Shown here: piece after piece, positions 17,187-24,752 of the stretch
Layout: every line of letters begins with the position of its first letter
Position numbering within the stretch: position 1 is the stretch's first letter
Assembly (NCBI RefSeq): GCF_050847355.1
Contig: NZ_CP193755.1
Location: forward strand, 2,728,001 to 2,792,000
Length of the DNA: 64,000 bases
Source: Limimaricola sp027213785
GTDB taxonomy: Bacteria > Pseudomonadota > Alphaproteobacteria > Rhodobacterales > Rhodobacteraceae
Direction: 5' to 3'
Made by a program: the position numbers and the translations under genes
The notes under the pieces: model-generated
What the model was told of the DNA's origin: nothing
The model's input: only the letters and a program-made list of their open reading frames with translations
Databases searched by the model: none

Positions 17187-18131
17187 TCAGAGCGTGAAGA
17201 AGCCCGGACCGGCGATGCGGCGCAGGGTTTCGCCCAACTCGTGGCCCAGCGCCGCGCCGTCGGCGATCGCCGCCTCGCCCGATTCCAGCAGCACTTCGGA
17301 ACCGTCGGGGCGCAGGATCTCGCCCCGGAACCGCAACCGGCCCTCCACGATCTCCGCAAGACCGGCGATCGGCGTCTGGCAGGAGCCGTCGAGCGCGGCG
17401 AGGAAGGCGCGTTCACAGGCGAGCCGCCGCGCCGTCTCCTCGTGATGGATCGGTTCGAGGAGCGCCGCGACGCGGGTGTCGGCGCCGCGACGCTCGATGC
17501 CGATCGCGCCCTGCGCGATGGCCGGCAGCATCTCGTCCTCGGAGATGGCCCGCGCCGGCACCTCGCCCGACATGCCGAGCCGGTTCAGCCCCGCCATGGC
17601 GAGAAAGGTCGCCTCGGCCACCTTGTCCTCCAGCTTCTGCAGCCGGGTCTGCACGTTGCCGCGGAACTCCACGACCCGCAGATCGGGCCGCCGCGCGAGG
17701 ATCTGCGACTTGCGGCGCAGGCTCGAGGTGCCGACCACCGTGCCCTCGGGCAGGTCGGGAATCGCGGCATGGGCAAGGCTGACGAAGGCGTCGCGCGGGT
17801 CCTCGCGCTCCAGATAGCCGTCGAGCACCAGCCCCGCCGGCTGCTCGACCGGCATGTCCTTCATCGAATGCACGGCGATGTCGATGCCGCCCGCGGAGAG
17901 GCTTTCCTCGATCTCCTTGGTGAACAGCCCCTTGCCGCCGATCTGGCTCAGCGGCCGGTCGATCACCCGGTCGCCCGTGGTGCGGATGATTACCACCTCG
18001 AAGGCCTCGAAGGGCAGGTCCCAGGCATGGGCCAGCAATTCGCGCGTCTCGTTGGCCTGCGCCAGCGCCAGCGGCGAGCCGCGGGTGCCGACGCGCAGCG
18101 GTTGGGCGGGGGTGGGAAGATCGCGGGTCAT
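17187..18131 (-). CDS. hemC: Hydroxymethylbilane synthase (porphobilinogen deaminase)
   Basis: The 314-residue enzyme contains LRVGTRGSPLALAQA, GGKGLFTKEIEESL, IAVHSMKDMP, VVGTSSLRRKSQ, VEFRGNVQTRLQK and, near the end, LDGSCQTPIAG, whose Cys carries the dipyrromethane cofactor. It joins four porphobilinogen units into hydroxymethylbilane in tetrapyrrole synthesis. The start at 18131 (MTRDLPTP) is better spaced from a GAGA signal than the ATG two codons upstream. It is divergent from hemE, so two consecutive-stage haem genes share a 104-base control region. Confidence 0.95.
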   Translation of the reverse strand: MTRDLPTPAQPLRVGTRGSPLALAQANETRELLAHAWDLPFEAFEVVIIRTTGDRVIDRPLSQIGGKGLFTKEIEESLSAGGIDIAVHSMKDMPVEQPAGLVLDGYLEREDPRDAFVSLAHAAIPDLPEGTVVGTSSLRRKSQILARRPDLRVVEFRGNVQTRLQKLEDKVAEATFLAMAGLNRLGMSGEVPARAISEDEMLPAIAQGAIGIERRGADTRVAALLEPIHHEETARRLACERAFLAALDGSCQTPIAGLAEIVEGRLRFRGEILRPDGSEVLLESGEAAIADGAALGHELGETLRRIAGPGFFTL

Positions 18132-18235
18132 GCCCATGTCTCTACGCGCGCCCGCACCGCGCGGCAACCGCGACCGCCTGCCGCGCCCGGCGCCGTGCCG
18201 CTTGACTTTGGGCCGTGTCAGCGGGACGAGGTGGC

Positions 18236-19288
18236 ATGAGCATTGCCCACACCCCCCCGTCGAAGCTGCTGCTGCGCGCCCTTGCGGGCGAGACCCTGCC
18301 CGTGCCGCCGATCTGGATGATGCGGCAGGCCGGGCGCTATCTGCCCGAATACCGCGCCACCCGCGCAAAGGCAGGCGACTTCTTGTCCTTGTGCTACAAC
18401 CCCGAGCTTGCCGCCGAGGTGACGCTGCAGCCGATCCGCCGCTATGGCTTCGACGCGGCGATCCTTTTCGCCGACATCCTGCTGGTGCCGCAGGCGCTGG
18501 GCCTCGATCTGTGGTTCGTCACCGGCGAGGGGCCACGGCTGTCGCCGATCACCGAAACGGGCGGCGTCGCGGCGCTGAAACCGGCAGACGCGATCCACGA
18601 CCACCTCGCCCCGGTCTACGAGACGGTGAAGATCCTTGCGCGCGAGCTGCCCTCCGAGACGGCGCTGATCGGTTTTGCCGGGGCGCCCTGGACCGTGGCC
18701 ACCTACATGATCGCCGGGCGCGGCACGCCGGATCAGGGCCCGGCGCATGCGCTCAAGGATGAGAACCGGGCCGAGTTCGAGGCGCTGATCGACCGGATCA
18801 CCGAGGCGACGATCGAGTATCTCTCGGCGCAGGTCGCAGCCGGGGCCGAGGTGGTGAAGATCTTCGACAGCTGGGCCGGATCGCTCAAGGGCGACGATCT
18901 CGACCGCTACTCGATCGCGCCGATGGCGCGGATCACCGCCGCGCTCAAGGCGCGCCACCCCAGCCTGCCGGTGATCGCCTTCCCGCGCGGTGCCGGCGAA
19001 CGTTTCACCGACGCCGCCCGCGCCATCGGCGCCGATTGCATCGCGCTCGATGACGGGGTGAGCCCGGAATGGGCGGCCGAGCACGTGCAGCCGATCGCCT
19101 GCGTGCAGGGCAACCTCGCCAGCCGTCACATGGTCAGCGGCGGGCAGGAGCTGATCGACGAGACGCGGCGCATCCGCGACGCGTTCTCGAAGGGGCCGCA
19201 CGTGTTCAACCTCGGCCATGGCATCACCCCCGATGCCGATCCCGAGAACGTGGCGCTGATGATCGAGACGCTGCGCGAAACGCGCTAG
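18236..19288 (+). CDS. hemE: Uroporphyrinogen decarboxylase
   Basis: The 350-residue enzyme shows the diagnostic PIWMMRQAGRYLPEYR near the N-terminus, LFADILLVPQALGLDL, GFAGAPWTVATYMI and the C-terminal FNLGHGI. It removes four acetate carboxyls from uroporphyrinogen III to give coproporphyrinogen III. The ATG at 18236 follows GACGAGG at suitable spacing. It is divergently arranged with hemC, and hemF, the next enzyme in the pathway, lies less than 1 kb downstream on the other strand. Confidence 0.96.
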   Translation: MSIAHTPPSKLLLRALAGETLPVPPIWMMRQAGRYLPEYRATRAKAGDFLSLCYNPELAAEVTLQPIRRYGFDAAILFADILLVPQALGLDLWFVTGEGPRLSPITETGGVAALKPADAIHDHLAPVYETVKILARELPSETALIGFAGAPWTVATYMIAGRGTPDQGPAHALKDENRAEFEALIDRITEATIEYLSAQVAAGAEVVKIFDSWAGSLKGDDLDRYSIAPMARITAALKARHPSLPVIAFPRGAGERFTDAARAIGADCIALDDGVSPEWAAEHVQPIACVQGNLASRHMVSGGQELIDETRRIRDAFSKGPHVFNLGHGITPDADPENVALMIETLRETR

Positions 19289-19295
19289 CGCGCGC

Positions 19296-19982
19296 TCATC
19301 CCATGCCGGTCGGGCGCTGGGTCGAGCCCCAGCGCCGCCGGTCATGCAACCAGCTCTGCAAGGCCCAGCTGGCCCAGGCCACGACATAGACCGCGCCCAT
19401 CGCCAGGACCACGAGCCCCGGCATCGGCCCGATCGCGGCACGGTCCACGAACATCTCGAAATTCTCGACCGGGGTCGGGTGCACGATCAGCTTGCCGATA
19501 TAGGCGGCGGTCTGGATCAGCAGGATCCACAGGTAGTTGCGCCGGATTCGCCGCCCGACCGAGACCCGGAACGAGACGTGGTAGCGCGGCACCCAGTAAT
19601 CCTCGGCCAGCTCCTTCTGCCAGCCCTCGCCCAGCCGCAAATTTCCGTCCTGCAGCATCGGCGCGTAGAAATGCGTCTCGAGCCAGCGGCAGCGCGCGCG
19701 CCAGACGTTGAAGTAGCGATAGCGCCGCGCCTCGAGCATCAGGAAGAACAGGATCAGGATGCCGACCAGCACCAGCGGCAGCGGCGACGCCTCTCGCGAG
19801 GCGAAGGCGATCGACAGCGCGATGCCTAGCGTGACCACCGCCCAGTTGGTGGTGGTATCGAGCCGGGTGCGCCAGATCGTCGAGCGATAGACCTCGCCGC
19901 GCCACAGATGCGCCAGCGCGCCCATCTCGGCGGAGCTGAATTCGCGCCGCCCCTCCGTCACCGGCTTCTCGACAGGCGTCAT
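19296..19982 (-). CDS. DUF2270 domain-containing membrane protein
   Basis: The 228-residue protein begins with a soluble region (FSSAEMGALAHLWRGEVYRS). Two membrane segments follow around residues 45-80 (VVTLGIALSIAFAS, LPLVLVGILILFFLMLEARR), with two more near residues 152-170 and 190-210. The EARRYRYFNVWRARCRWLE and DYWVPRYHVSF stretches are strongly conserved DUF2270 features as I remember them. No function is known. It sits between hemE and hemF on the minus strand, 79 bases downstream of hemF, but there is no evidence that it works in haem synthesis. Confidence 0.75.
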   Translation of the reverse strand: MTPVEKPVTEGRREFSSAEMGALAHLWRGEVYRSTIWRTRLDTTTNWAVVTLGIALSIAFASREASPLPLVLVGILILFFLMLEARRYRYFNVWRARCRWLETHFYAPMLQDGNLRLGEGWQKELAEDYWVPRYHVSFRVSVGRRIRRNYLWILLIQTAAYIGKLIVHPTPVENFEMFVDRAAIGPMPGLVVLAMGAVYVVAWASWALQSWLHDRRRWGSTQRPTGMG

Positions 19983-20061
19983 CGGCTCCTCCCGCTGCTT
20001 GCCGGATCATAAGACACCGGCGGCGGGCGCGGGTCAAAGCCCTTGGAAGATCAGAGGAAGT

Positions 20062-20955
20062 TCAGGTCCATTTCGCGAGCGGCGGCAGGCTCATCAGCAC
20101 TGCGTCCGGGTCGTGGCCGGTGGCCAGGCCGAACTTGGTGCCGCGGTCGTAGACGAGATTGTATTCCGCGTAGAGACCGCGATGCAGAAGCTGCGCCTCC
20201 TTCTCGGCCGCGCCCCATGGCATGCCGCGCCGCTTTTCGGCCAGAGGCAGCCAGGCCGGCAGGAAGGCGCGGCCGATATCCCGGGTCAGCGCGAAATCGG
20301 CGCGCCAGTCGCCGGTGCAGCGGTCATCCATGAAGACGCCGCCGACGCCGCGCGCGCGCTTGCGATGCGGGATGTAGAAATACTCGTCGGCCCAAGATTT
20401 GAGCGCGGGATAGAGGTCGCTCCCGTGCGGATCGAGATGACGCTTCAGCGTGTCGTGGAAATGCGCGGTGTCCTCGGCGTATTCGATGCAGGGGTTGAGA
20501 TCGGCGCCACCCCCGAACCACCAGGCCCCCGGGGTCCAGAACATGCGCGTGTTCATGTGGACGGCGGGCGCATGCGGGTTCTGCATGTGCGCGACGAGGC
20601 TGATGCCCGAGGCCCAGAACCGCGCGTCCTTCTCGATGCCCGGCACGCCGCGCGCCGCCATCGAGGCCTGCGCCGCCTGCCCCAGCGTGCCATGCACGGT
20701 CGAGATGTTGACGCCGACCTTCTCGAACACCCGGCCGCCGCGCATCACGCTCATCAGCCCGCCGCCCGCATCCTCGCCGTCATCGCCGCTGCGCTTGGTG
20801 GGCGTCACCTCGAACCGGCCCGGCGCGCGCTCGGAGAGCGGGCCAACGGTCTGTGCCTGCTCGAGCGCCTCGAAGGCGGCGACGATCTCGTCGCGAAGCT
20901 CGCGAAACCAGCCGGCGGCCTCGGTTTTTTCGCTCATCATGCTGTCCGAGGTCAT
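20062..20955 (-). CDS. hemF: Oxygen-dependent coproporphyrinogen III oxidase
   Basis: The 297-residue enzyme carries the HemF signatures VNISTVHG, SLVAHMQNPHAPAVHMNTR, WFGGGADLNPCIEY, ADEYFYIPHRKRARGVGGVF and YNLVYDRGTKFGL. It converts coproporphyrinogen III to protoporphyrinogen IX using oxygen, so it indicates aerobic haem synthesis. The start at 20955 (MTSDSMMSEK) lies just after an AT-rich patch; MMSEK six codons in is an alternative. Together with hemC and hemE it forms a loose haem cluster. Confidence 0.95.
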   Translation of the reverse strand: MTSDSMMSEKTEAAGWFRELRDEIVAAFEALEQAQTVGPLSERAPGRFEVTPTKRSGDDGEDAGGGLMSVMRGGRVFEKVGVNISTVHGTLGQAAQASMAARGVPGIEKDARFWASGISLVAHMQNPHAPAVHMNTRMFWTPGAWWFGGGADLNPCIEYAEDTAHFHDTLKRHLDPHGSDLYPALKSWADEYFYIPHRKRARGVGGVFMDDRCTGDWRADFALTRDIGRAFLPAWLPLAEKRRGMPWGAAEKEAQLLHRGLYAEYNLVYDRGTKFGLATGHDPDAVLMSLPPLAKWT

Positions 20956-21054
20956 GCGCGCCCCCTGCTATTGAATATCGGCCCGGTCTAGCATCCTCTC
21001 CAGCGGCCCGCCATGCGACCCGCTGGCCTTGACCGATTCGACCGGAGTTCACCG

Positions 21055-21441
21055 ATGCGTCCCGCCCTGCTGCTCGTCCTGCCCCTCGCCCTCGCCGCCT
21101 GCGCCACCCCACGCGAAAGCTGCCTCTCATCGGTCAGCCGCGAGGGCCGGGTGATCGACGCGCTGATCGCCGAGACCCGCGGCAACGTCGCGCGCGGCTA
21201 TGGCATCGAGGAGCGCGAGGAACTGCGCACCCGCCGCCAGCTCTGCGACTTCCGCCGTGCGGACGGCACGATCGGCCGCCGGTTCTGCGACCGCGTCGTG
21301 ACCGACGAGGTACGGGTGCCGGTGACGCTCGATATCGAAGCCGAGAAGGTGAAGCTCGACCAGCTTCTGGCGCGGCGCGAGGCGCTGACCCGGGCCGAGG
21401 CGTCGGCGCGAGCGCAATGCGTGGCGCGCTACCCGGAGTGA
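21055..21441 (+). CDS. Small predicted lipoprotein, function unknown
   Basis: The 128-residue protein has a lipoprotein signal peptide, MRPALLLVLPLALAAC, with lipobox LAAC. The mature region carries three further cysteines (ESCLSS, QLCDF, RFCDRV) and a C-terminal helical stretch with one more (QCVARYPE). The start at 21055 is chosen because it gives a normal lipoprotein signal; an in-frame ATG at 21013 would put 14 polar residues in front. I do not recognise the family. It is convergent with the SDR gene. Confidence 0.7.
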   Translation: MRPALLLVLPLALAACATPRESCLSSVSREGRVIDALIAETRGNVARGYGIEEREELRTRRQLCDFRRADGTIGRRFCDRVVTDEVRVPVTLDIEAEKVKLDQLLARREALTRAEASARAQCVARYPE

Positions 21442-21456
21442 CCGCCGGGGCGGCGC

Positions 21457-22260
21457 CTAATGCGCCGCCACGTGGCTCGGATCGATCAGGCTGCGGCCGC
21501 CATCGACGGTGATCACCTGCCCCGTGACGAAGGCCGAGGCGTCGGAGGCGAGATACTGCACCGCATCCGACACCTCGCTGGCGCTGGCGATGCGTCCGAG
21601 CGGCGTGCATTGCAGGATCGCCTCGCGGATCTCCTCGTGGTCCGAGAGCGAATGCTTGAGCGAGGCGCTCATCACCGAGCCGAAGGCCACCGCATTGACG
21701 CGGATCCGCTTCGAGGCCAGCGCCACCGCCATCGAGCGGGTCATCTGGTCGAGCGCGGCGCAACTCACCGAGTAGCCCAGCAACTGCGGGTGCGTCAGCC
21801 GCGCCGCGATCGAGCTGAGATTGATGATCGAACCCAGCGGCGCGTCGCTCTCGGGATCGGCCTGCTTGATCATCCGCTTGGCCGCCGCCTGGCTCAGCCG
21901 GAGCGCCGACATCAGGTTCTGATCGAGCAGCCGCTCGACCGAATCATCCTCGGCATCGAACGGATCAGTGACCCGCACCTGCCGCGCCGCGTTGACGACG
22001 ATGTCGATCCGGTCGAAGGCGTCGATGGTGAAGGACAGCAGGTTGGTGATGGTCAGCCGCTCGCGCAGGTCGCCCGCGAAATGCCGCACCGGCCCGTCGG
22101 CCTCGCGCAGCACCGAGGTCTCGCGTTCGAGCGCGGCCTCGTCGCGATCGACGAAGACCACGTTGGCCCCCGCTTCGACCATGGCGCGGGCGATGGCGAG
22201 GCCGACGCCATGCGCGGCCCCGGTCACGATCGCGGTCTTGCCGGCGATGGAAAAGCTCAT
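21457..22260 (-). CDS. Short-chain dehydrogenase/reductase
   Basis: The 267-residue SDR has the cofactor motif TGAAHGVGLAIA (TGxxxGxG), the Asp in FVDRDEAAL suggesting NAD(H) preference, NLSS for the catalytic Ser region and the C-terminal VTGQVITVDGGRSL. Where classical SDRs have YxxxK, this protein reads YSVSCAALDQM, so the catalytic lysine appears to be replaced by cysteine. That may mean altered or lost activity. The gene lies 25 bases downstream of the RsmC-like gene on the same strand and could be co-transcribed. Confidence 0.85.
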   Translation of the reverse strand: MSFSIAGKTAIVTGAAHGVGLAIARAMVEAGANVVFVDRDEAALERETSVLREADGPVRHFAGDLRERLTITNLLSFTIDAFDRIDIVVNAARQVRVTDPFDAEDDSVERLLDQNLMSALRLSQAAAKRMIKQADPESDAPLGSIINLSSIAARLTHPQLLGYSVSCAALDQMTRSMAVALASKRIRVNAVAFGSVMSASLKHSLSDHEEIREAILQCTPLGRIASASEVSDAVQYLASDASAFVTGQVITVDGGRSLIDPSHVAAH

Positions 22261-22285
22261 GACGGTCTCCGGTGAAAGGAAGGTG

Positions 22286-23278
22286 TCAGCGGGGTTTCTT
22301 GTCGGTGGGCTTGGTCGGGCGGATCGCGTGGAACAGCTTGAAGGCGCCGTCGCCGCCGATCTCCTCGACGCTGCGGAAGCTCTCGCGCAGGCTCGCCTCG
22401 TAGGGCAGATGCCGGTTCGCGACCATCCACAGCTGCCCCGACGGGGCCAGCATCCGCGCCGCCGCCACGATGAAGGCACGGCCCAGTGCCGGATCGGCGG
22501 CGCGCCCGGTGTGGAAGGGCGGGTTCGTCACGATGCCGTCATAGAGATGATCGGGCCTGAAGCGGGTCGCATCGGCCCAGTGGAAGGCCGCGCGCGGATC
22601 GGTGACGTTGCGCCGGGCGCAGTCGAGCGCCAGCTGCTCGGCCTCGATCAGGTCGAGGCTCTTCACCCCGTCGCGCTCGAGGACATGGCGCGAGAGATAG
22701 CCCCAGCCCGCGCCGAGATCCGCCATGCGGGCGGGAAGCTTCTGCGGCAGCGCCTGCGCCAGAAGCTGCGAGCCGCGATCGGGCCCATCGGCCGAGAAGG
22801 CGCCCCATTGGGTGACGAAGCCGCTCTCGACCTCCGCCGGCGCGGGCGCCGCCCAATCCGTGACGTCGACATTGCTCGAATCGAACCAGAACAGCCGGCC
22901 ATGGGCGCGGGTGATGCAGGGCAGGTCGCCGACGCGGGTGCGCATCTCGCGCCACAGGCTGTCGACGCCATCGGTCTTCTGGCCATCGACGATCACCATC
23001 GGCGCCAGCCGCGCCGCCTGCGCGATCATCGCGCGGGCCAACGGCTTGGCCCGCGGCACGAAGACCACGGCGACGGCGGCGGGGGCGGGCTCGGCCACGG
23101 TCCAGCCCTGCGCCTCCCAGGCGTCGATGTCCGGGCGGAAGCCATGCGCGATGCGGGTGCGGTCCTTGGGCAGCGCCGAGAGATCGGTGCCGGCGGCGGG
23201 GCGCAGCGCGACGATCTCGCCCTCGGGCAGAACGAGGGCGCCGCTCTCGATCGCGGTGGTCAGGCGGGGATCGGCCAT
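22286..23278 (-). CDS. RsmC/RlmG-like class I SAM-dependent methyltransferase
   Basis: The 330-residue protein has a degenerate N-terminal half and a C-terminal methyltransferase domain, the two-domain layout of RsmC and RlmG. Motif I is MADLGAGWGYLS, an acidic residue follows in LDLIEAEQLAL, and the catalytic NPPF box is in DGIVTNPPFHTGRAADP, typical of base-N2-guanine methyltransferases. It probably methylates a guanine in 16S or 23S rRNA. The ATG at 23278 has CCGGAG five bases upstream; a GTG two codons earlier is possible but less likely. Confidence 0.85.
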   Translation of the reverse strand: MADPRLTTAIESGALVLPEGEIVALRPAAGTDLSALPKDRTRIAHGFRPDIDAWEAQGWTVAEPAPAAVAVVFVPRAKPLARAMIAQAARLAPMVIVDGQKTDGVDSLWREMRTRVGDLPCITRAHGRLFWFDSSNVDVTDWAAPAPAEVESGFVTQWGAFSADGPDRGSQLLAQALPQKLPARMADLGAGWGYLSRHVLERDGVKSLDLIEAEQLALDCARRNVTDPRAAFHWADATRFRPDHLYDGIVTNPPFHTGRAADPALGRAFIVAAARMLAPSGQLWMVANRHLPYEASLRESFRSVEEIGGDGAFKLFHAIRPTKPTDKKPR

Positions 23279-23321
23279 GGGCACTCCGGGGACAGGGGGA
23301 AGGACTGGGGCATCGGGGCCC

Positions 23322-23672
23322 CTATTCCCTTTCCATCGTGCATTGCAACGGGTGCTGGTGACGCTGCGCGAAATCCATCACCTGCGCCACCTTGGTTTCC
23401 GCGATCTCGTAGGAGAACACGCCGACCACGGCGAGCCCCTTCTTGTGCACGGTGAGCATGATCTCGAAGGCCTGCGCGTGGCTCAGCCCGAAGAACCGCT
23501 CGAGCACATGCACGACGAATTCCATCGGCGTGTAGTCGTCGTTGAGAATCAGCACCTTGTAGAGCGGCGGCCGCTTGGTCTTGGGGCGTGTCTCGACCTT
23601 CACGCCGGTGAGGCCATCATCCTCTCCGTCGTCGCGTCCCGCCATCACGATCCTCGCGTCCTGCATCCTCAT
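23322..23672 (-). CDS. clpS: ATP-dependent Clp protease adaptor ClpS
   Basis: The protein contains the complete ClpS core: LYKVLILNDDYTPMEFVVHV (N-degron pocket residues), VHKKGLAVVGVFSYEIAETK and the C-terminal ending HQHPLQCTMERE. ClpS delivers N-end-rule substrates to ClpAP in the cytoplasm. The start is uncertain: ATG at 23672 has GGAG at good spacing (116 residues), ATG at 23645 (MAGRDDGEDD) has GAGG at good spacing, and a longer frame begins at 23717. The variable Asp/Lys-rich N-terminal extension is normal for the family. clpA is not in the window. Confidence 0.93.
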   Translation of the reverse strand: MRMQDARIVMAGRDDGEDDGLTGVKVETRPKTKRPPLYKVLILNDDYTPMEFVVHVLERFFGLSHAQAFEIMLTVHKKGLAVVGVFSYEIAETKVAQVMDFAQRHQHPLQCTMERE

Positions 23673-23710
23673 CCGCTCTCCGGCCATCTCGGCATGGGTC
23701 CCGCGTCTCG

Positions 23711-23742
23711 TTGCCATTCTCGCTCTGGCTCCGTTATATAAG
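23711..23742 (+). promoter_or_regulatory. Possible promoter of the HAD hydrolase gene
   Basis: TTGCCA (23711-23716) and TATATA (23735-23740) are 18 bases apart on the plus strand, about 50 bases before the HAD gene ATG. The TATATA core is palindromic and could also serve clpS on the other strand. Confidence 0.4.
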
Positions 23743-23791
23743 CGCCCCGGCCGTGGTGAAAAGCCCGGCCTCGCCTCGGAGTGTACCGCAA

Positions 23792-24493
23792 ATGCCGGAT
23801 CGCTGGACCATCGCCTTCGACGCCGATGACACGCTTTGGCACAACGAGCGCTTCTTCCGCTCCACCCAGTCGCGTTTCGTCGAGTTGCTGCGCGATCACG
23901 CCGGCGAGGATCACCTGCGCGAGCGGCTGCTCGCGGCGGAGAGGCGCAATCTCGGGCGCTACGGCTTCGGGGTGAAGGGATTCGTGCTGTCGATGATCGA
24001 GACCGCGATCGAGGTCAGCGCGGCGCGCGTGCCCGCCAGCGCCATCGGCGAGATCATGGAGATGGGGCGCGAGATGCTGGCGCATCCGATCGAATTGCTG
24101 CCCAGCGTCGAGCCGGCGGTGCAGGCGCTTGCCGGCGAGGCGCGGCTGATGCTGGTCACCAAGGGCGACCTGCTCGACCAGGAGCGCAAGCTGGCGCAGT
24201 CGGGCCTGGGCGAGATGTTCGAGGCGGTGGAGATCGTCTCGGACAAGACCGCGCCGGTCTATGCCGCGATCTTCGCGCGGCACGGCGTCATCCCGGACCG
24301 GGCGGTGATGGTGGGAAATTCGCTCAAATCCGACGTGATCCCGGTGCTCGAGGCCGGGGGCTGGGGCGTGCATGTGCCGTTCGAGACCACCTGGGAGCTG
24401 GAGCAGGCCGAGGCGCCGCTGGCGCATCCGCGATTCCGCCAACTCGACAGCCTCGCGGGATTGCCCGCCATGGTTGCACAGATCGGTCTCTGA
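23792..24493 (+). CDS. HAD-superfamily hydrolase
   Basis: The 233-residue protein shows HAD motif I FDADDTLWHNE (nucleophile Asp, with the acid/base Asp two residues later), motif II LVTKGD, a conserved Lys in VSDKTAPVY and motif IV VMVGNSLKSDVIP. A helical cap between motifs I and II (about residues 20-100) places it in the subclass I group related to YjjG and FMN/haloacid-type hydrolases. A phosphatase role is likely and its substrate unknown. The start at 23792 (MPDRWTIAF) sits 11 bases after CGGAG. Confidence 0.87.
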   Translation: MPDRWTIAFDADDTLWHNERFFRSTQSRFVELLRDHAGEDHLRERLLAAERRNLGRYGFGVKGFVLSMIETAIEVSAARVPASAIGEIMEMGREMLAHPIELLPSVEPAVQALAGEARLMLVTKGDLLDQERKLAQSGLGEMFEAVEIVSDKTAPVYAAIFARHGVIPDRAVMVGNSLKSDVIPVLEAGGWGVHVPFETTWELEQAEAPLAHPRFRQLDSLAGLPAMVAQIGL

Positions 24494-24619
24494 GAAGGTC
24501 ACCGTCGCGCTTGCCTGCGACTTTCGCGCCACGCTTCGTTGCCACCCCCGCCCGTTATGCGCCTGTCTTCAAAGGCCGTCTTCCGCATAGGGCGAGTCGG
24601 GCCCCGCTTAGGGTGTTGC

Positions 24620-24752
24620 CTCAACTTAGCAAGCAAACCAATTGGAAATTAGTCTCTTTTTGTGACGCAACGTTTGTGTTACCTTTTGAGACAATGATGA
24701 GGTGCCCACTCCATAAACCGGCACCCACGAGGCAAAACAAAGGGCAATCCAC
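24620..24752 (+). promoter_or_regulatory. AT-rich control region of the D,D-carboxypeptidase gene
   Basis: This stretch is much richer in A and T than the rest of the window and includes CAATTGGAAATTAGTCTC and TTTTTGTGACGC. It directly precedes the carboxypeptidase start, so it very likely holds the promoter. I could not assign a -35/-10 pair with confidence. Confidence 0.4.
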
